This document shows, one piece after another, positions 32,668 through 42,968 of a DNA stretch of 64,000 nt. The DNA comes from Rhizobium sp. RM (GTDB taxonomy: Bacteria; Pseudomonadota; Alphaproteobacteria; Rhizobiales; Rhizobiaceae): NCBI RefSeq assembly GCF_013390595.1, contig NZ_JACAWV010000024.1, forward strand, positions 1 through 64,000. Reading direction: 5' to 3'. The translations under genes were made by a program, and so were the position numbers. The notes under the pieces are model-generated. The model did not search any database. It had not been told where the DNA came from and worked only from the letters and a program-made list of their open reading frames with translations. Each line of letters opens with the position of its first letter. The first letter of the stretch is position 1.

Positions 32668-33531
32668 ATGTCTCTCACCCTGCCCGGCCCTCTCGTCTCT
32701 ACCGAATGGCTGGCGACGCATCTTGATCATCCTGATCTCGTCATCCTCGATGGTTCATTCAAGCTTCCGGGTGTGACGCCTGCCGCTGCGGAGGATTTCG
32801 CCGCGCGGCATATTCCAAAAGCGCGTTTCTTCGATATCGATGCCATCGCCGATCATGATGCATCGCTGCCGCATATGCTGCCGTCCGCTGAAGATTTCGA
32901 GCGCCATGCGCGTGCGCTCGGAATTTCAAACGATAGCCTCGTGGTCGTCTACGACACGCCGGGTCTGATGTCGGCAGGCCGTGTCTGGTGGACATTGCGC
33001 ACCTTTAGTCATGAGAAAGTCGCCATTCTCGATGGAGGGTTCCGCAAATGGACGTCGGAAGGACGCCCGGTCAGCGATACCGTCGCGCCCTTTGAAGAAG
33101 GAAATTTTCAGGCCCGTTTCAATGCCGATGCCGTCCGTTCAAAGGCGCAGGTGCTTGCCAATCTCGATAGCCATGACGAGCAGGTGATCGACGCACGGTC
33201 CGCCGGACGCTTCACGGCAGAAGAAAAGGAGGCCCGACCCGGATTGCGGTCCGGCCATATTCCCGGCAGTTTCAACCTGCCTTTCACCACGCTGACAAAT
33301 GCTGAGACCGGCGAATTGCTGGATGCTGCGGCCATCGCCACAGCATTTGAAGCCGCGGGGTTGGATCTGTCCCGCCCCGTGATTGCAAGCTGCGGTTCGG
33401 GTGTGACGGCAGGGGCACTTGCCTTCGGCCTTCATCTTGTAGGAAAAAACGATGTCGCGGTTTACGACGGCTCGTGGACAGAATGGGGCCAGCCCGGTGA
33501 CACTCCGGTCGAAACGGGAGCCCGTACGTGA
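32668..33531 (+). CDS. thiosulfate/3-mercaptopyruvate sulfurtransferase
   Basis: A 287-residue protein with two rhodanese domains. The first is non-catalytic (VVYDTPGLMSAGRVWWTLRTF); the second has the active-site loop CGSGVTAGAL with Cys242, the mercaptopyruvate type. It transfers sulfane sulfur to thiols or cyanide. The ATG at 32668 has CGGAG upstream. Its last bases overlap the next start (GTGA), so the two are coupled. It may handle sulfur released in this cluster. Confidence 0.92.
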   Translation: MSLTLPGPLVSTEWLATHLDHPDLVILDGSFKLPGVTPAAAEDFAARHIPKARFFDIDAIADHDASLPHMLPSAEDFERHARALGISNDSLVVVYDTPGLMSAGRVWWTLRTFSHEKVAILDGGFRKWTSEGRPVSDTVAPFEEGNFQARFNADAVRSKAQVLANLDSHDEQVIDARSAGRFTAEEKEARPGLRSGHIPGSFNLPFTTLTNAETGELLDAAAIATAFEAAGLDLSRPVIASCGSGVTAGALAFGLHLVGKNDVAVYDGSWTEWGQPGDTPVETGART

Positions 33532-34904
33532 GCGCGCTTCCAGCTTCTTTGGCCGAAGCGCTCAGCAAACGCTTCGCCGACCGCTTTTCAGTGTCTCAGA
33601 CACTGCGTGAACAGCACGGGCGTGGTGAATCGCATCACACTCCGGCCATTCCGGACGCCGTGGTCTTTGCAGATACGACGGATGAGGTTTCCGAAATCGT
33701 CCGCCTTTGCGCAGCCGTAAACGTGCCGGTCATTGCTTTTGGCGCCGGCACGTCTCTGGAAGGACATCTGACTGCGGTGCGTGGCGGGGTTTCGATCGAC
33801 CTGTCGCGCCTGTCGCGGATTTCTCGCGTCAGCCAGGAGGCTCTCGACTGCACGGTTGAAGCGGGTGTAACGCGTGAACAGCTCAACAGCTACCTTCGCG
33901 ATCTAGGCCTGTTCTTCCCCATCGATCCCGGCGCCAACGCCTCGATTGGTGGTATGGCCTCGACGCGCGCATCAGGCACCAATGCCGTGCGTTACGGAAC
34001 CATGCGCGAAAACGTCCTGGGTCTGACCGTTGTGTTGCCGGATGGGAAGATCATCCGGACCGGCGGCCGAGCACGAAAATCCTCGGCAGGTTATGACCTG
34101 ACGCGGCTGTTTGTCGGCTCGGAAGGCACGCTCGGGATCATCACCGAGGTGACACTGCGCCTCTACGGAATTCCGGAAACCATTTCGGCAGCGCTGTGCT
34201 CGTTTGAAAATGTCGAACAGGCCGTGTCAGCAGCGATCCAGGTCGTCCAGCTCGGTATTCCGGTTGCGCGTATGGAGCTGATGGATCGCGGTTTGATCCA
34301 GGCCGTCAACACCTACTCCAACCTCTCGCTGAAACTTGAAGACACGCTCGCGTTCGAATTTCATGGCGCCCCGGCAAGCGTGCAGGAACAGGTGGAAACA
34401 GTTGCCGAAATCGTCAGGGAGAATGGAGGCCGCGATTTCGAGTGGGCCAACGCTCCCGAAGATCGCAACCGGCTGTGGAAGGCGCGACACAACGCGTTTT
34501 ATGCCGTGGTGTCGCAGCGCGCGAACGCCAAGGGCTGGTCGTCCGATGTCTGCGTGCCTGTGTCGGAACTCAGCGGCTGCATTCTGAAAACCCGGGAACT
34601 GTTGGCCGGCTGCAGCGTACCTGCCGCCATTCTGGGTCATGTTGGCGATGGCAATTACCACGTTGTTTTTGCTGTGGACCCGACCAATCAGGCGGAGCTT
34701 GATGAGGTCGCGGCTATCAACAAGAAGATGGTGCAACATGCGATCTCGGTCGGCGGCACCTCGACCGGCGAACATGGCGTCGGAACAGGCAAGATTGCCT
34801 ATCTGCCTCAGGAGCATGGCGATGCGGTGGAGCTCATGGCGATCATCAAGTATGCCATCGATCCCAGCGGCATCATGAATCCGGGAAAGATTCTTCCGCA
34901 CTAA
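33528..34904 (+). CDS. FAD-linked oxidase (GlcD/D-lactate dehydrogenase type)
   Basis: A 458-residue flavoprotein with a PCMH-type FAD domain (PVIAFGAGTSLEGHLTAVRGGVSIDL, NASIGGMASTRASGTNAVRYGTMRENVLGLTVV in pieces, FVGSEGTLGIITEVTLRL). The C-terminal half binds the hydroxy acid (GHVGDGNYHVVF, GTSTGEHGVGTGK). The family oxidises D-2-hydroxy acids such as glycolate or D-lactate. The GTG start overlaps the sulfurtransferase stop. Possible role: oxidising a hydroxy acid left after desulfonation. Confidence 0.9.
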   Translation: MSALPASLAEALSKRFADRFSVSQTLREQHGRGESHHTPAIPDAVVFADTTDEVSEIVRLCAAVNVPVIAFGAGTSLEGHLTAVRGGVSIDLSRLSRISRVSQEALDCTVEAGVTREQLNSYLRDLGLFFPIDPGANASIGGMASTRASGTNAVRYGTMRENVLGLTVVLPDGKIIRTGGRARKSSAGYDLTRLFVGSEGTLGIITEVTLRLYGIPETISAALCSFENVEQAVSAAIQVVQLGIPVARMELMDRGLIQAVNTYSNLSLKLEDTLAFEFHGAPASVQEQVETVAEIVRENGGRDFEWANAPEDRNRLWKARHNAFYAVVSQRANAKGWSSDVCVPVSELSGCILKTRELLAGCSVPAAILGHVGDGNYHVVFAVDPTNQAELDEVAAINKKMVQHAISVGGTSTGEHGVGTGKIAYLPQEHGDAVELMAIIKYAIDPSGIMNPGKILPH

Positions 34905-34937
34905 GGCAATGTTTAGTTGCGACGCGAGGGAGCCTCA

Positions 34938-37250
34938 ATGAATTCGTTTAAATCCCACAGCTCCCATTGGGGTGCATTTTCCGGTCGTTTCGAGAATGGC
35001 CAACTCGAGATCCGCCCTCACCCCGATGATCCACATCCCTCGCCGCTGCTCGGCAATCTTGCAGCGGTCGCGGACAGTCCGGTACGGATCAAACGTCCGG
35101 CAGTCCGGCGCGGCTGGCTGGAGGGCAAACCCGGCCACGAACAAAGCAGGGGTTCAGACGATTATGTCGAAGTCAGTTGGCCCGAAGCAACGGCCCTCGC
35201 GGCGAACGAGCTTCAGCGTGTCTACCGCGATTTTGGCCCACAGGCGGTGTTTGGAGGATCCTATGGCTGGTCGAGCGCCGGGCGTTTCCACCACGCGCAG
35301 AGCCAGATCCACCGTTTTCTGAATGTGCTGGGCGGTTATGTCCGGTCCGTCAACACCTATAGTTCGGGCGCGGCAATGGTCATCATTCCGCATGTTCTCG
35401 GCCCATACGATCATGTCGATCGCAAGAGCGTGACGTGGGATGCCATCGAGCGCAGCACCGAACTGGTGCTGGCATTTGGCGGCATGGCGATCAAGAATGC
35501 GGACGTGCATGGTGGCGGCATCAGCAAACATGTCGTCAGACAAAAACTGGCCGGTGCAAGCGCACGTGGTGCCAGTTTTGTATCGATCAGCCCCCTCAGG
35601 GACGACTTCCCGGCCGAGGTGAATTCGCAATGGCTGCCAATCACGCCCGGTACCGATGTCGCCCTCATGCTGGGACTGGCGCATGTGCTGGTGACGGAAG
35701 GGCTGCACGACCGGGAGTTTCTCGACCGATATACCGTCGGTTATGCGCGGTTTGAAGATTACCTCCTCGGCCGGACCGATAATCTCCCCAAGAGCGCCGA
35801 TTGGGCGGCAGGCATCTGTGGTATCAGTGCCGATACCATAAAGGAAATAGCGGGCAAGATAGCACGTTCCAGAACGCTGATCACCGTCAGCCACTCCCTG
35901 CAGCGTGCCGATTTTGGTGAGCAGCCGGTCTGGATGGGGATCGTTCTGGCGGCAATGCTTGGTCAGATCGGGTTGGATGGCGGCGGCTATTCCTATTCGC
36001 TTGGAGCGCTTGGCAATATCGGCAAGAACCTGCTGGCCGTTCCGCTGCCAACGCTCAACCAGTTCAAAAATCCAGTGCCGGATTACATTCCCGTTGCCCG
36101 CATTGCCGACATGCTCCTCAATCCGGGAGATGAGTTTCACTATAACGGCAAAGCCCTGCGCTATCCGGATATCCGCCTCGTCTACTGGGCGGGTGGAAAT
36201 CCTTTCCACCATCATCAGGACATCAACAGGTTGCGTGCAGCGTTCCGAAGGCCGCAGACAATCATCGTTCATGAAAGCGCCTGGACCTCAACCGCCCGCC
36301 ACGCCGACATTGTGCTGCCCGCGACAACCACGCTCGAACGTGATGATATCGGTGCGGCAGACCGGGACGATCTGATGATTGCCATGAAGAAGCTGATCGA
36401 ACCGGTGGGTGAGGCTCGGGACGATTACGCTATTTTCTCGGAAATCGCACGCCACCTCGGGCACGCCGACGCTTTTACGGAAGGAAGAACCAGCCGCGAA
36501 TGGCTCGCCTTTCTCTATGAAGCGACCCAACAGGCGCTTGTCGCTGGTGGCCACGAAGCACCTGATTTCGAATCCTTCTGGGTAAAGGGAGAATTGAGAC
36601 TCCCGCTCAAGCCCGACGATGGCGGACCGGCCAATGCCTTCCGGGCAGATCCATCCGCGCATCGGTTGAAAACCCCATCCGGCAAAATCGAAATCTTCTC
36701 CGAAACTATAGAGGGTTTTGGTTACGACGATTGTGGCGGGCATCCCCGGTGGTACGCGAACAGGGATGAGGCAGCCGACGACATCACCCATTATCCGCTG
36801 CACCTCGTCTGCAACCAGCCGCATCAAAGGCTTCACAGCCAGCTCGATTACGGTGGGTTCAGCCGCTCCACGAAAATCGAAGGTAGAGAGCCGGTACGGA
36901 TCAACCCGATCGATGCGGCAGCACGCGGCATTTCAGAAGGCGATATCGTCAGGTTGTTCAACAGCCGGGGCAGTTGTCTGGCGGGAGCCGTGTTGAGCAG
37001 TTCGGTGCACAACGGAGTTATGCAGCTCGCAACCGGCGCGTGGTTTGAGCCAGACGATCCCGCGGCCAACAACGCCATGTGTGTTCATGGCAATCCGAAT
37101 GTCCTCACGCGCGACATCGGAACGTCAAAGCTGGCGCAGGGTTGTACAGGGCAGATTGCCAGAGTGGAGGTCGAACGGTTTGACGGGGAGTTGCCGCTGG
37201 TTCGCATCTTCGAGGAAATGACGTTCGTGAACACAGTGACGAAAGGCTGA
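34938..37250 (+). CDS. molybdopterin S/N-oxide reductase (BisC/DMSO-reductase family)
   Basis: A 770-residue bis-MGD molybdoenzyme. Residues FGGSYGWSSAGRFHHAQSQIHRFLN carry the Ser ligand (near residue 111) of the DMSO/TMAO/biotin-sulfoxide reductase group; the N-terminus has no iron-sulfur motif. No Tat signal is seen, so it is cytoplasmic as for BisC. The end includes CNQPHQRLHSQLDYGG and HGNPNVLTRDIGTSKLAQG, cofactor-binding. It reduces S- or N-oxides. The ATG at 34938 follows GAGGGAG. It closes the first sulfur operon. Confidence 0.92.
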   Translation: MNSFKSHSSHWGAFSGRFENGQLEIRPHPDDPHPSPLLGNLAAVADSPVRIKRPAVRRGWLEGKPGHEQSRGSDDYVEVSWPEATALAANELQRVYRDFGPQAVFGGSYGWSSAGRFHHAQSQIHRFLNVLGGYVRSVNTYSSGAAMVIIPHVLGPYDHVDRKSVTWDAIERSTELVLAFGGMAIKNADVHGGGISKHVVRQKLAGASARGASFVSISPLRDDFPAEVNSQWLPITPGTDVALMLGLAHVLVTEGLHDREFLDRYTVGYARFEDYLLGRTDNLPKSADWAAGICGISADTIKEIAGKIARSRTLITVSHSLQRADFGEQPVWMGIVLAAMLGQIGLDGGGYSYSLGALGNIGKNLLAVPLPTLNQFKNPVPDYIPVARIADMLLNPGDEFHYNGKALRYPDIRLVYWAGGNPFHHHQDINRLRAAFRRPQTIIVHESAWTSTARHADIVLPATTTLERDDIGAADRDDLMIAMKKLIEPVGEARDDYAIFSEIARHLGHADAFTEGRTSREWLAFLYEATQQALVAGGHEAPDFESFWVKGELRLPLKPDDGGPANAFRADPSAHRLKTPSGKIEIFSETIEGFGYDDCGGHPRWYANRDEAADDITHYPLHLVCNQPHQRLHSQLDYGGFSRSTKIEGREPVRINPIDAAARGISEGDIVRLFNSRGSCLAGAVLSSSVHNGVMQLATGAWFEPDDPAANNAMCVHGNPNVLTRDIGTSKLAQGCTGQIARVEVERFDGELPLVRIFEEMTFVNTVTKG

Positions 37251-37383
37251 TCGGATGTGCCTCCCCTCTTCACGGTCAACGCGGCCATGTAATGGCCGAG
37301 AACGACGCCATCGGGATCGGAGCACTCGGAAATGACGATCCTACCGACTTCGGAAACGGCAATAAAATAATCCATAATTTCTC

Positions 37384-37407
37384 TAGAAAAAGAATAACTA
37401 GTCTTTC
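37384..37407 (+). promoter_or_regulatory. shared operator-like motif, copy 2 (organosulfur cluster)
   Basis: TAGAAAAAGAA then ACTAGTCTTTC aligns with the right 24 nt of the elements at 30103 and 44120. The left TTTTCTA half is poorly kept here. It lies 310 nt before the ABC-transporter operon; 37251-37716 otherwise has no recognised gene. Confidence 0.55.
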
Positions 37408-37716
37408 TCCTTTCACCGACCCTGCTAGGCTACAGGTCATGATCAGCATACCGAAACAAAGGGATTGTTCGATGGCAGAACAGCATACCCGCATACGCAT
37501 TTCCCGATGTATGTAACTGCTGACGGTTAAGCGGTGACGTCGGGATGATAGCCCGACTGGCCGTTTCGACAGTTTAAAACACACCATATCGACCATCTGG
37601 CAGGCCTTTACCCCCGCTCGGCATCAGCTGCAGCGAAAGCGGTTCTGCGTGCGCCGTTTTACGGTAGCCGGCGGTCAAAAACATAAAACACGAACCCGCA
37701 CATTCAGGACAAATAC

Positions 37717-39363
37717 ATGACCGAACGTTCTTCTCTGTTTTCTCTTTCCCGGCGCCATCTTCTGGCATCTGCAGCTGCCGCGGCCGCTTTTATTGCAACC
37801 ACCGGGTTCGATCCGGTCCTTGCTGCCGACACCCCGCGCGACGGCGGTGATGTAACGTTCCTCATCGATTCGCTCGGCGACACATGGATTCCCAACAACA
37901 GCGCAATCTCCAGCTTCCAGGGGCACATCTGGGGTCACGTCACGGATAAGCTGGTCTATGTCGACGCCGAAGGCAAGGCGACCCCATGGCTTGCCGAACG
38001 GTGGGAGCAGAACGACAAGGCAACCGAATTCACTCTCCATCTGAAAAGTGACGTGACCTTCTCCGACGGCTCTCCGCTCGATGCTTCTGCGGTCGTCGCC
38101 AATCTCGACATCTGGTACGCCGGGCGCAAAAACGAGGGCATCAACCCGATCGGTTTGTTCCCGAAAACTTATGACCGTGCCGAAGCTGTCGATGCCACCA
38201 CGGTCAAAGTTTTCTTCAAGAAACCGACCCTCGGCTTCATCCCGACGCTCGGTTATCACGGGTCGATCCTGATATCGCCAAAGAGCCTTGCACAGCCCGC
38301 ATCACAACAGGCAGATCTCAGCAACACCTCAGGCAGCGGCCCGTATGTGGTGGAATCCTGGAAGGAGGGCGACCATGTTACCCTCGTCAAGCGAAAGGAC
38401 TACAACTGGGGTCCTGCCGCGGTGGGCCACACCGGTCCGGCGTTCCTCGATTCCATCACCTACAAGCTGGTGTCCGAACCGTCGCTCCGTGTCGCATCCG
38501 TGCAGTCCGGTCAGGCTGATATCGCCTACAACGCCTCCCCCCAGGAATTGAAGTCGCTCAAGGAAGAGGGGTTCACGGTTGCGACGCCACGCTACCTCGG
38601 TTTCGTCAATGGCTGGGCCGTCAACACCAAACACGCCCCCTATGACGACGTCAAAGTACGTCAGGCTCTTCAGGCCGGTATCAACCGTCAGGAAATCATC
38701 GATACGGTGTACACCGCCGACTGGAAGCTGCCGACCTCGTTCATCCAGAGCAACGTCCCGGGCGCAGCTGATGAAAGCACACTTCTCGCATACGATCCAG
38801 CCAAGGCGGAAAAGCTTCTTGGCGAGGCGGGCTGGGCCAAGGGCGCCGATGGTATCCGCACCAAGGACGGCAAACAGCTGGAGCTAACGCTTCACTCCAA
38901 CCCCTATCTCGCCACCTCAAAATCAGTGGATGAGCTGATTGCACAGCAGCTTGGCAAGCTTGGCTGGAAGGTCAACATCCGCGCTTACGACGTCGTTACC
39001 TTCGGGGAAAGGGTCAAATATGGCGGCCCGGCCATTCCCGCCTACGAAGTGACGCGCAGCTTCATCGACGCCGGCACTGTTGCCGGCATTCTGACCAACG
39101 CCAACAATGGCGAGAACTGGTTTGCGCTCGATGATCGCGATGCGACGCTGAACGGACTGCGCGACAAGATCTCGGGTGCGGCTTCCCTTGATGAACGCAA
39201 TCCGCTTCTCAAGGAGCTTCAGGAGTATGTGCTCGGACAGGGTTACTTTATTCCGAGGACGCAGATCGTGCAGCGCATCTACGTTCAGTCCCCGAAGCTG
39301 AAGGGCGAAGTGTATAACGGCGTTGCTTACGCTAGCTACTACACGGCCTTCCTGGCCGACTGA
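37717..39363 (+). CDS. ABC transporter substrate-binding protein (peptide/nickel family)
   Basis: A 548-residue family-5 extracellular solute-binding protein. The N-terminus has a twin-arginine-like export signal (SLSRRHLLASAAAAAAFIATTGF, cleaved near AAD), then WIPNNSAISSFQGHIWGHVTDKL, SDGSPLDASAVVANLDIWY and APYDDVKVRQALQAGINRQEII typical of DppA/OppA-like proteins. The ligand cannot be told from sequence; an organosulfur compound is inferred from the cluster. First gene of the transporter operon. Confidence 0.92.
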   Translation: MTERSSLFSLSRRHLLASAAAAAAFIATTGFDPVLAADTPRDGGDVTFLIDSLGDTWIPNNSAISSFQGHIWGHVTDKLVYVDAEGKATPWLAERWEQNDKATEFTLHLKSDVTFSDGSPLDASAVVANLDIWYAGRKNEGINPIGLFPKTYDRAEAVDATTVKVFFKKPTLGFIPTLGYHGSILISPKSLAQPASQQADLSNTSGSGPYVVESWKEGDHVTLVKRKDYNWGPAAVGHTGPAFLDSITYKLVSEPSLRVASVQSGQADIAYNASPQELKSLKEEGFTVATPRYLGFVNGWAVNTKHAPYDDVKVRQALQAGINRQEIIDTVYTADWKLPTSFIQSNVPGAADESTLLAYDPAKAEKLLGEAGWAKGADGIRTKDGKQLELTLHSNPYLATSKSVDELIAQQLGKLGWKVNIRAYDVVTFGERVKYGGPAIPAYEVTRSFIDAGTVAGILTNANNGENWFALDDRDATLNGLRDKISGAASLDERNPLLKELQEYVLGQGYFIPRTQIVQRIYVQSPKLKGEVYNGVAYASYYTAFLAD

Positions 39364-39400
39364 TAGCTATCGCAACACTCAATCCGAGAGGGTCGCCTGC

Positions 39401-40411
39401 GTGAGAAATGCCTATCTGACCTACGCTGCCAAACGGTTCGGCCAAGCGGTCATCGTCATACTGCTGGCCTACGTCTTCACCTTCGTGGTCGTCAGCATCC
39501 TGCCTGGCGATCCGATCACCAGCGTTCTGCGCAATCCACAAAACGGGTTCACCGAGGAGGAGATTGCGGAGATCATCGCGGCGCAAGGCCTCGACAAGCC
39601 CATTGTCGTCCAACTCTGGAATTCCCTCTCCGGATTTTTGACCGGCGATCTCGGTGTGTCGATGCGGTCCAACCGGCCTGTCTCGACGCTGATCGCCGAA
39701 GTTCTTCCCTCGACACTGATCCTGGCGGGGGCAGGACTTGCGGTAGCTCTGATCCTGGCCATGGCGGTGGCTTACGGCACCCGCTTCGTTCCTAAACGAT
39801 ATGGTCAGGGATTGCTGCGCGGATTTCCGTCGCTTTTCCTGTCCGTGCCGAATTTCGTGATCGGTCTTATACTTATTCACGTCTTCGGCTTCCAGATCGG
39901 CCTCTTCCGGGTGATCAACCCGGACAGCTTCTGGGCAACGCTTTTTGCGGCAATCGCGCTTGGCATACCCGTCTCCGCACAAATCGCCGAAGTCCTGATT
40001 GCAAACCTCGACAAGGAAGCCGAGCAGGAATATGCGACCGTCGCCCGTAGTCGTGGCATCGGCCAGGCTCGGCTATTCGCCAAACATCTGCTGAAGCCTG
40101 CGTCATTGCCTGTCGTGACAGTGATTGCCCTTACCGTTGGCGAATTGCTTGGTGGATCGCTGATTACCGAAACGGTATTCGGACGCACCGGCGTTGGAAG
40201 CCTGGTGCAGCGCTCGGTCAGCACACAGGATCTTCCCGTCCTGCAGGCCGTCGTATCGCTCGGAGCCGTGGTCTTCGTTCTCGTCAACCTGATTGCCGAC
40301 CTCCTCTACCCCTTGCTTGACCCTCGCGTCAAAATTCTGGGCGGGGCTAAACGGCGCGTGACCACATCGGACGAAACCTCCCTCGACGCCACCAAGGCGG
40401 TGACACCATGA
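39401..40411 (+). CDS. ABC transporter permease (DppB type)
   Basis: A 336-residue inner-membrane permease with six predicted transmembrane segments. It has the family start YAAKRFGQAVIVILLAYVFTFVVVSILPGDP, the EAA loop QEYATVARSRGIGQARLFAKHLLKPA and GRTGVGSLVQRSV. GTG 39401 with GAGAGG upstream is chosen; the longer frame overlaps the preceding gene. It overlaps the next permease by ATGA. Confidence 0.92.
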   Translation: MRNAYLTYAAKRFGQAVIVILLAYVFTFVVVSILPGDPITSVLRNPQNGFTEEEIAEIIAAQGLDKPIVVQLWNSLSGFLTGDLGVSMRSNRPVSTLIAEVLPSTLILAGAGLAVALILAMAVAYGTRFVPKRYGQGLLRGFPSLFLSVPNFVIGLILIHVFGFQIGLFRVINPDSFWATLFAAIALGIPVSAQIAEVLIANLDKEAEQEYATVARSRGIGQARLFAKHLLKPASLPVVTVIALTVGELLGGSLITETVFGRTGVGSLVQRSVSTQDLPVLQAVVSLGAVVFVLVNLIADLLYPLLDPRVKILGGAKRRVTTSDETSLDATKAVTP

Positions 40412-41256
40412 CCTTCGTCTCCAACTCATCCTTACCGGGCGCCGGTCTGGCCGGCCGGGTTGCCGCCATCCGGATGCCCGCCACCGTGGCGCTTTCATTC
40501 CTGATCGTTGCCCTCGTCATCGCATGGTCGGTGCTCCCCGGCCTCTTCACCAGCTACAGTCCGGTCATCGGCGTTCCTGCGGACAAGCTGCTTGGACCGA
40601 GCCTCAGCCATTGGTTCGGCACCGATCATCTCGGGCGCGATGTCTATACCCGCGTCGTCTACGGCACGGCCTCTTCCGTTTCGAGTGCTCTCGTCGCCGT
40701 CGTGATCGGCGTTGTCGTCGGCGGCATTATCGGGCTTCTGTCAGGCTTTTTCGGCGGCTGGGTCGATGTCGTCTTTGCCCGGCTCGTCGATGTCCTGCTG
40801 GCGATCCCGAAATTCCTCCTCGCCGTCATCGTCGTCACGGCAATCGGCTTTGAAACCATCAATGCCGCCATCGCCACCGGCGTGTCTGCCGTCGCGATCT
40901 TCGCCCGTGTCGCCCGTGCGGAAGTCATCAAGACACGGCAGGCGACCTTCGTGGAATCGGCCTTTCTGCTCGGCGGCTCGCGCTGGTTCATTCTCTGGCG
41001 CCACATCCTGCCCAATGCCTCGCGCTCGATATTGCCGCTCGCTGTGCTGCAGTTCGGCGAATCTATCCTTGTGATCGCCAGCCTCGCCTTCCTCGGTTAT
41101 GGCGATCCGCCTCCCGCATCCGATTGGGGTCTGCTGATCTCGATCGGCAAAGACTACCTGAAATGGCCGTGGCTCGTTTACGCCCCTGCCTTCATCACCA
41201 TCTTAACCGTCCTCTCCGTGAACAGGATCAGCCGATGGCTCCGCAAAACAGACTGA
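40408..41256 (+). CDS. ABC transporter permease (DppC type)
   Basis: A 282-residue permease partner with an N-terminal anchor and five further membrane segments, the FGTDHLGRDVYTRVVYG segment and the EAA loop ESAFLLGGSRWFILWRHILPNA. It overlaps both neighbours (ATGA upstream, 22 nt downstream), a tightly coupled operon. Confidence 0.92.
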   Translation: MTFVSNSSLPGAGLAGRVAAIRMPATVALSFLIVALVIAWSVLPGLFTSYSPVIGVPADKLLGPSLSHWFGTDHLGRDVYTRVVYGTASSVSSALVAVVIGVVVGGIIGLLSGFFGGWVDVVFARLVDVLLAIPKFLLAVIVVTAIGFETINAAIATGVSAVAIFARVARAEVIKTRQATFVESAFLLGGSRWFILWRHILPNASRSILPLAVLQFGESILVIASLAFLGYGDPPPASDWGLLISIGKDYLKWPWLVYAPAFITILTVLSVNRISRWLRKTD

Positions 41257-42968
41257 CCGCATCTTTCCTTCGCGACGCAACGACCGCACCGGCACCGCAA
41301 GCCGTTGCCCCTCTTCTGAGCGTCAACGATCTGTCGGTTGCCTATGGGAAGCAGGCGGTCGTTCACAGTGTCGATTTTGAACTCGGCCGTGGCAAAAGCC
41401 TCGCTCTGATCGGGGAATCCGGGTCGGGCAAATCCACCATCGCACGCGCCGTATTGCGGTTGTTGCCCGGCGGAGCGCAGGCCAGCGGCCAGGTCCGCTT
41501 CGAAGATCAGGAGCTTCTGGCGCTTCCCGAGCGCCGGTTCCGTCCGCTTCGCGGACGCGCCATCGGTTTCGTGCCTCAGGATCCCGGCAATGCCCTCAAC
41601 CCGGTACGCACCATCGGCGTACAGGCCATGGAAGCCGCAGCTCTGACCGATGAACCGAATGCAGCGATCCGCAAGGCGCTTATCCTCGAAACATTCGCTC
41701 AGGTCGGGCTAGACAATCCGCAACGGGTCTATGATTCCTATCCGCATCAACTGTCCGGCGGCATGCTGCAGCGTGTGTTGATCGGGCTTGCCGTCCTGCC
41801 GCGTCCCGCACTTCTGGTGGCGGATGAACCGACATCTGCTCTGGACGTAACGATCCAGAAGCGAATTCTCGACCTGTTGTCGCGTCTGCAGCATGAGCTG
41901 GATATCAGCCTGCTTCTGATCACCCACGATCTGGCGATTGCGGCAGAACGAACGGATTCGCTCGTCGTCCTCAAGAATGGCCACGTGCAGGAAGCCGGCA
42001 AGACATCGAACATCTTCTCATCCCCGGCGTCGGCTTACGCGCGAAAGCTGCATACCGATGTTCCCGCCCTCAATCCCGACCGTTACGCCAGGCTGCGTGA
42101 CCCGGGCTTGCGTCGAAGCAAAGACGGAGACGCGCCGAAGATCTACGTCAGTGCTGTCACGAAGAAGTTCACCGTCGACGGAAATATCCTGACAGCCGTC
42201 AACGACGTGTCCTTCAGCGTTGCAGCCGGCACGACCCATGCGCTGGTGGGCGAGTCCGGCTCCGGTAAAACCACCACGATCCGCCTGCTGCTTGGGCTCG
42301 AGCAACCGGATGAAGGAGAGATTTCCGTGGCTGGCGAACGCCTCGCCGGGCGCTCAACCGCATCGCTCAGATCGGTCTGGCGTCATCTTCAGCTCGTCTA
42401 CCAGAACCCGTTTACCTCTCTCGACCCGACCTGGACCGTTGAGCATCTGGTGCGAGAACCCCTCGACAGGTTCAAGATCGGCACATCTGCAGAACGCGAC
42501 CAACAGGTGCGGGAAGCTCTGGCCAATGTCGGACTTGCCGAACATCTTCTCACACGCAGGCCGGGTGCACTTTCGGGCGGCCAGCGGCAACGCGTGGCTA
42601 TCGCGCGATCTCTGGTTCTCAAACCGGACGTCATCGTTCTGGATGAGCCAACGTCCGCTCTCGATGTCAGCGTGCAGGCCGATATCGTCGAGGTGCTGCT
42701 CTCGCTGCAGGCCAAACTCGGATTGACGTATGTGTTCGTTTCGCACGATCTGGCGCTTGTCCGTCAGCTCGCACATACCGTTTCCGTAATGCGGCGCGGC
42801 AGCATCGTCGAACATGGAGCCGTTTCCGACATATTCGACAACCCGCAGCACCCCTATACCGCAGCACTTCTGGAATCCATTCCCGCGGGTTTCGCTGATC
42901 CGGTACGCCAACCGCAGCCGCAGCAGCAGACGCCGCGTCGCATTCTCCGGGAGGAGCGGATCGCATGA
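41235..42968 (+). CDS. fused tandem ABC transporter ATPase (DppD-DppF type)
   Basis: A 577-residue protein carrying two complete ATPase domains in one chain. Domain 1 has GESGSGKSTIAR, LSGGMLQRV and LLVADEPTSALD; domain 2 has GESGSGKTTTIR, LSGGQRQRV and IVLDEPTSALD. It energises the importer formed by the preceding permeases. ATG 41235 is chosen; the frame extends upstream only within the permease gene. The last bases overlap the next start (ATGA). Confidence 0.93.
   Translation: MAPQNRLTASFLRDATTAPAPQAVAPLLSVNDLSVAYGKQAVVHSVDFELGRGKSLALIGESGSGKSTIARAVLRLLPGGAQASGQVRFEDQELLALPERRFRPLRGRAIGFVPQDPGNALNPVRTIGVQAMEAAALTDEPNAAIRKALILETFAQVGLDNPQRVYDSYPHQLSGGMLQRVLIGLAVLPRPALLVADEPTSALDVTIQKRILDLLSRLQHELDISLLLITHDLAIAAERTDSLVVLKNGHVQEAGKTSNIFSSPASAYARKLHTDVPALNPDRYARLRDPGLRRSKDGDAPKIYVSAVTKKFTVDGNILTAVNDVSFSVAAGTTHALVGESGSGKTTTIRLLLGLEQPDEGEISVAGERLAGRSTASLRSVWRHLQLVYQNPFTSLDPTWTVEHLVREPLDRFKIGTSAERDQQVREALANVGLAEHLLTRRPGALSGGQRQRVAIARSLVLKPDVIVLDEPTSALDVSVQADIVEVLLSLQAKLGLTYVFVSHDLALVRQLAHTVSVMRRGSIVEHGAVSDIFDNPQHPYTAALLESIPAGFADPVRQPQPQQQTPRRILREERIA

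Noticed and set aside
35154..36272. 372-codon minus-strand open frame
   Set aside because: Shadow of the molybdopterin oxidoreductase gene; no recognisable motif and no ribosome site.
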